DNA of 7,712 nucleotides, taken from the NCBI GenBank assembly GCA_012521035.1, contig JAAYND010000239.1, positions 1 through 7,712 on the forward strand. The letters run 5' to 3'. Origin of the DNA: Methanomicrobiales archaeon. GTDB taxonomy: Archaea > Halobacteriota > Methanomicrobia > Methanomicrobiales > Methanoculleaceae. A program made the translations under genes and the position numbers. This document shows, in pieces, positions 6,586-7,712 of the stretch. Under the pieces are notes generated by a model. That model saw nothing but the letters and a program-made list of their open reading frames with translations. It did no database searches and had not been told where the DNA came from. The first letter of the stretch is position 1. Each line of letters starts with the position of its first letter.

Positions 6586-6738
6586 GGGGTCGTGGCCAAG
6601 CCCGGAATGGCGACGGGCTCCAGCGGTCTTTGCACGTGATGAACAATGGGTCTCCTGATTGAGAGATGATGACCCGTTGGAGCACTGATGCATGTCGGAG
6701 AGACCCGTCGATCGTGAGTTCAAATCTCACCGACCCCA
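6586..6738 (+). tRNA. tRNA-Trp with anticodon CCA, interrupted by a 79-nt intron
   Basis: Exons are 6586-6623 and 6703-6738, giving a 74-nt mature tRNA. Acceptor GGGGTCG pairs perfectly with CGACCCC; D stem GCCA/TGGC; anticodon stem ACGGG (6613-6617) with CCCGT (6704-6708); T stem GTGAG/CTCAC around TTCAAAT; discriminator A at 6738, CCA not encoded. The anticodon CCA is at 6620-6622 and the intron follows position 37, the standard archaeal site. A bulge-helix-bulge splice motif is visible: CTCC (6618-6621) pairs with GGAG (6697-6700), flanked by three-base bulges AGC (6622-6624) and AGA (6701-6703). Cutting each bulge after its second base gives the exon ends stated. The pre-tRNA would be spliced by the archaeal EndA endonuclease. 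Confidence 0.96.
6624..6702 (+). ncRNA. Box C/D guide RNA within the tRNA-Trp intron
   Basis: The intron contains all four box elements of a dual-guide C/D RNA: C box GTGATGA (6636-6642), D' box CTGA (6655-6658), C' box ATGATGA (6666-6672) and D box CTGA (6685-6688), closed by a TGCA/TGCA stem (6631-6634, 6689-6692). By the D+5 rule, the guide before D' (6646-6654) pairs over nine bases with 6700-6708 and points at C39 (6704). The guide before D (6674-6683) pairs over ten bases with 6617-6626 and points at C34 (6620). In Haloferax volcanii the equivalent intron directs 2'-O-methylation at positions 34 and 39 of the same tRNA. The partners would be L7Ae, Nop5 and fibrillarin. Both duplexes cross a splice junction. 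Confidence 0.93.
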
Positions 6739-6740
6739 CG

Positions 6741-6752
6741 TTCTTTGATTTT
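6741..6752 (+). terminator. T-rich terminator after tRNA-Trp
   Basis: The sequence TTCTTTGATTTT starts three bases past the tRNA discriminator and is the kind of T-rich run that ends archaeal tRNA transcripts. No hairpin is needed or seen. Confidence 0.5.
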
Positions 6753-7002
6753 ACCGATTCTGTGTGTCAGTTCACTCTAATCTGACTTCTGATGCAAATC
6801 GCCGGCCCAGGGCAGCCTCTCGTGTGCCGCCACGCGCCGCCCGCGCCGCCCGCGCCGCAACACTGCCACACCGCCACAGAGCGCCGGCGGCGGAGCGTGA
6901 TTGCGCTTTTGTCTTTTCGGGTTGAGCGGCGTTACGTTGCCTTCCCTTCAGTTGATCCGCTCCGTCGACCCGGGTGGATGCCGGCCGCCGGTCCACGCCG
7001 GA
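6753..7002. other. Non-coding GC-rich spacer
   Basis: No gene is supported; long open frames here translate to low-complexity Ala/Pro/Arg/Gly sequence without ribosome-binding sites. A 9-bp tandem, GCCGCCCGC, occurs about 2.6 times at 6836-6858. From about 6960 the sequence grades into the repeat mosaic. Confidence 0.45.
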
Positions 7003-7078
7003 GCGGGGGCAGTAGTCGTGATATCACCGGAAAGGCCGGCCCGGGATGCCGGCCCCGAGTGTGCACTTCGCCGGCATC
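7003..7078 (+). repeat. Diverged short copy of the intergenic repeat
   Basis: It shares the block GCGGGGGCAGTAGTCG (7003-7018) followed by GATATC, then AAGGCCGGCC (7032-7041) and TTCGCCGGCATC (7067-7078), in the same order as the longer copies. It lacks the upstream GC hairpin and the CAAGGGCACAAGCA segment between GATATC and AAGGCCGGCC. A related block of about 26 bases beginning AAAGGCC (7031-7056) recurs at about 7264-7289. Confidence 0.75.
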
Positions 7079-7248
7079 TCGCCATGCACTGTTCTCCTCT
7101 CTCCCCCACCCCGCCCGCGCCTTCGGCGCTCCTCCCCCGCCCCCGTGGGCGGGGGCAGTAGTCGCGATATCCCCCGCAAGGGCACAAGCACGGGGAAGGC
7201 CGGCCAGGATTGTGCGTTTCGCCGGCATCATCCCATCCACCGGACCGT
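7067..7248 (+). repeat. Intergenic direct repeat, copy 1 (182 bp)
   Basis: This aligns without gaps to 7487-7668 at an offset of exactly 420 bases, with about ten mismatches by eye. The central 92 bases (7114-7205) are identical. It contains a strong hairpin, CCCCCGCCC (7134-7142) with GGGCGGGGG (7147-7155) around a four-base loop, then GCAGTAGTCGCGATATC, a weaker CCCCG/CGGGG stem (7172-7176, 7191-7195), and TTCGCCGGCATC at 7218-7229. The differences are scattered, with no reading frame preserved. Confidence 0.93.
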
Positions 7249-7310
7249 AGAGGTATCCCCAGGAAAGGCCTGCCCGGGATGCCGGCCCCGGTTCCGCCCT
7301 TCCCCCACAC

Positions 7311-7375
7311 CATCCCACCCACCGGACCGTGGGAGATATCGCATGGGGAGGGGCTCGGGGAGGGAACCCCCTCCC
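7311..7375 (+). repeat. Second repeat module, copy 1 (65 bp)
   Basis: This matches 7649-7712 with one single-base gap and a few substitutions. The module runs from CATCCCACCC through a GATATCGCATGGGG core to GGGAACCCCCTCCC. In copy 1 it is separated from the 182-bp repeat by about 60 bases, whereas in copy 2 it is fused directly to it. GAACCCCC (7364-7371) can pair with GGGGGTTC (7425-7432). Confidence 0.85.
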
Positions 7376-7486
7376 CGGCAAAGAGAACCATACTGGCCCT
7401 CCCACAGGGTTCCCGCGCAGGAGCGGGGGTTCTCGTGGCAAGAGCCCGGGCGGGGCGCAGCCGGGGAGGCGACCCTGAAAATACTC

Positions 7487-7668
7487 TTCACCGGCATCTC
7501 GTCATACACCGCTCTCCTATCTCTCCCACCCCACCCGCGCCTTCGGCGCTCCTCCCCCGCCCCCGTGGGCGGGGGCAGTAGTCGCGATATCCCCCGCAAG
7601 GGCACAAGCACGGGGAAGGCCGGCCCGGATTGTGCATTTCGCCGGCATCATCCCATCCACCGGACCGT
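7487..7668 (+). repeat. Intergenic direct repeat, copy 2 (182 bp)
   Basis: Partner of 7067-7248. The 9-bp stem hairpin recurs unchanged at 7554-7575 and GCGGGGGCAGTAGTCG at 7569-7584. Here the repeat runs straight into the second module. Confidence 0.93.
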
Positions 7669-7712
7669 GGGGATATCGCATGGGGTGGGGCTCGGGGAGG
7701 GAACCCCCTCCC
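7649..7712 (+). repeat. Second repeat module, copy 2, cut by the window end
   Basis: Partner of 7311-7375. It overlaps the last 20 bases of the 182-bp repeat, because both modules share the CATCCCA-CCACCGGACCGT segment, which is probably where the modules recombined. The array continues past the window. Confidence 0.85.

Noticed and set aside
6792..7611. Several overlapping open frames of 86-169 codons on both strands
   Set aside because: Very high GC removes stop codons. The translations are low-complexity Pro/Arg/Gly/Ala, have no ribosome-binding sites, and cut across repeat units whose differences ignore codon phase.
7003..7712. CRISPR array
   Set aside because: The repeats are long (65-182 bp), diverged and irregularly spaced, with none of the 25-40-bp repeat and spacer regularity.

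Overview
The window looks like chromosomal DNA from a euryarchaeal methanogen, most likely of the order Methanomicrobiales (Methanoculleus-like). This rests on four things: GC-rich genes separated by AT-rich box-A (TATA) elements; a MTIP/DadD gene pair of the kind characterised in Methanocaldococcus; an intron-bearing tRNA-Trp whose intron is a box C/D guide RNA, an archaeal hallmark; and a secreted seven-repeat propeller protein with a Pro/Thr linker. The assignment is inferred from gene content, not from a database match.

Layout: (1) 1-82, tRNA-Ala(GGC) on the minus strand, with its own box A and a T-tract terminator. (2) 83-434, intergenic, holding outward-facing promoters. (3) 435-2407, a plus-strand two-gene operon joined by an ATGA overlap: a 6-oxopurine/methylthioinosine-type phosphorylase followed by the DadD 5'-deoxyadenosine/MTA/SAH deaminase. 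(4) 2408-2573, a convergent gap with a GC-rich hairpin. (5) 2574-4181, minus strand, a secreted TolB-like propeller protein with a linker of exactly 20 Pro-rich pentads and an unrecognised C-terminal domain. (6) 4182-4794, promoters plus what looks like the N-terminal stub of an insertion-sequence transposase. (7) 4795-6495, minus strand, an intact AMP-forming acyl-CoA synthetase. (8) 6586-6738, tRNA-Trp(CCA) with a 79-nt intron carrying C, D', C' and D boxes; its guides fit positions 39 and 34 of the same tRNA. (9) About 6960-7712, a gene-free, very GC-rich mosaic of diverged direct repeats running off the window end.

How the genes work together: DadD deaminates 5'-deoxyadenosine, methylthioadenosine and S-adenosylhomocysteine to their inosine forms. 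The phosphorylase, which carries the Asn/Ala base-recognition pattern expected for 6-oxopurines rather than the Asp/Asp pattern of MTA phosphorylase, would then split methylthioinosine to hypoxanthine and methylthioribose-1-phosphate. Together they form a deaminate-then-phosphorolyse salvage route for SAM by-products. The other genes appear to be independent single units.

The most notable items are the self-targeting intron guide RNA, whose guide duplexes are mutually exclusive with the splicing structure, the modular repeat array downstream of tRNA-Trp, the recently amplified linker repeat, and the transposase stub.
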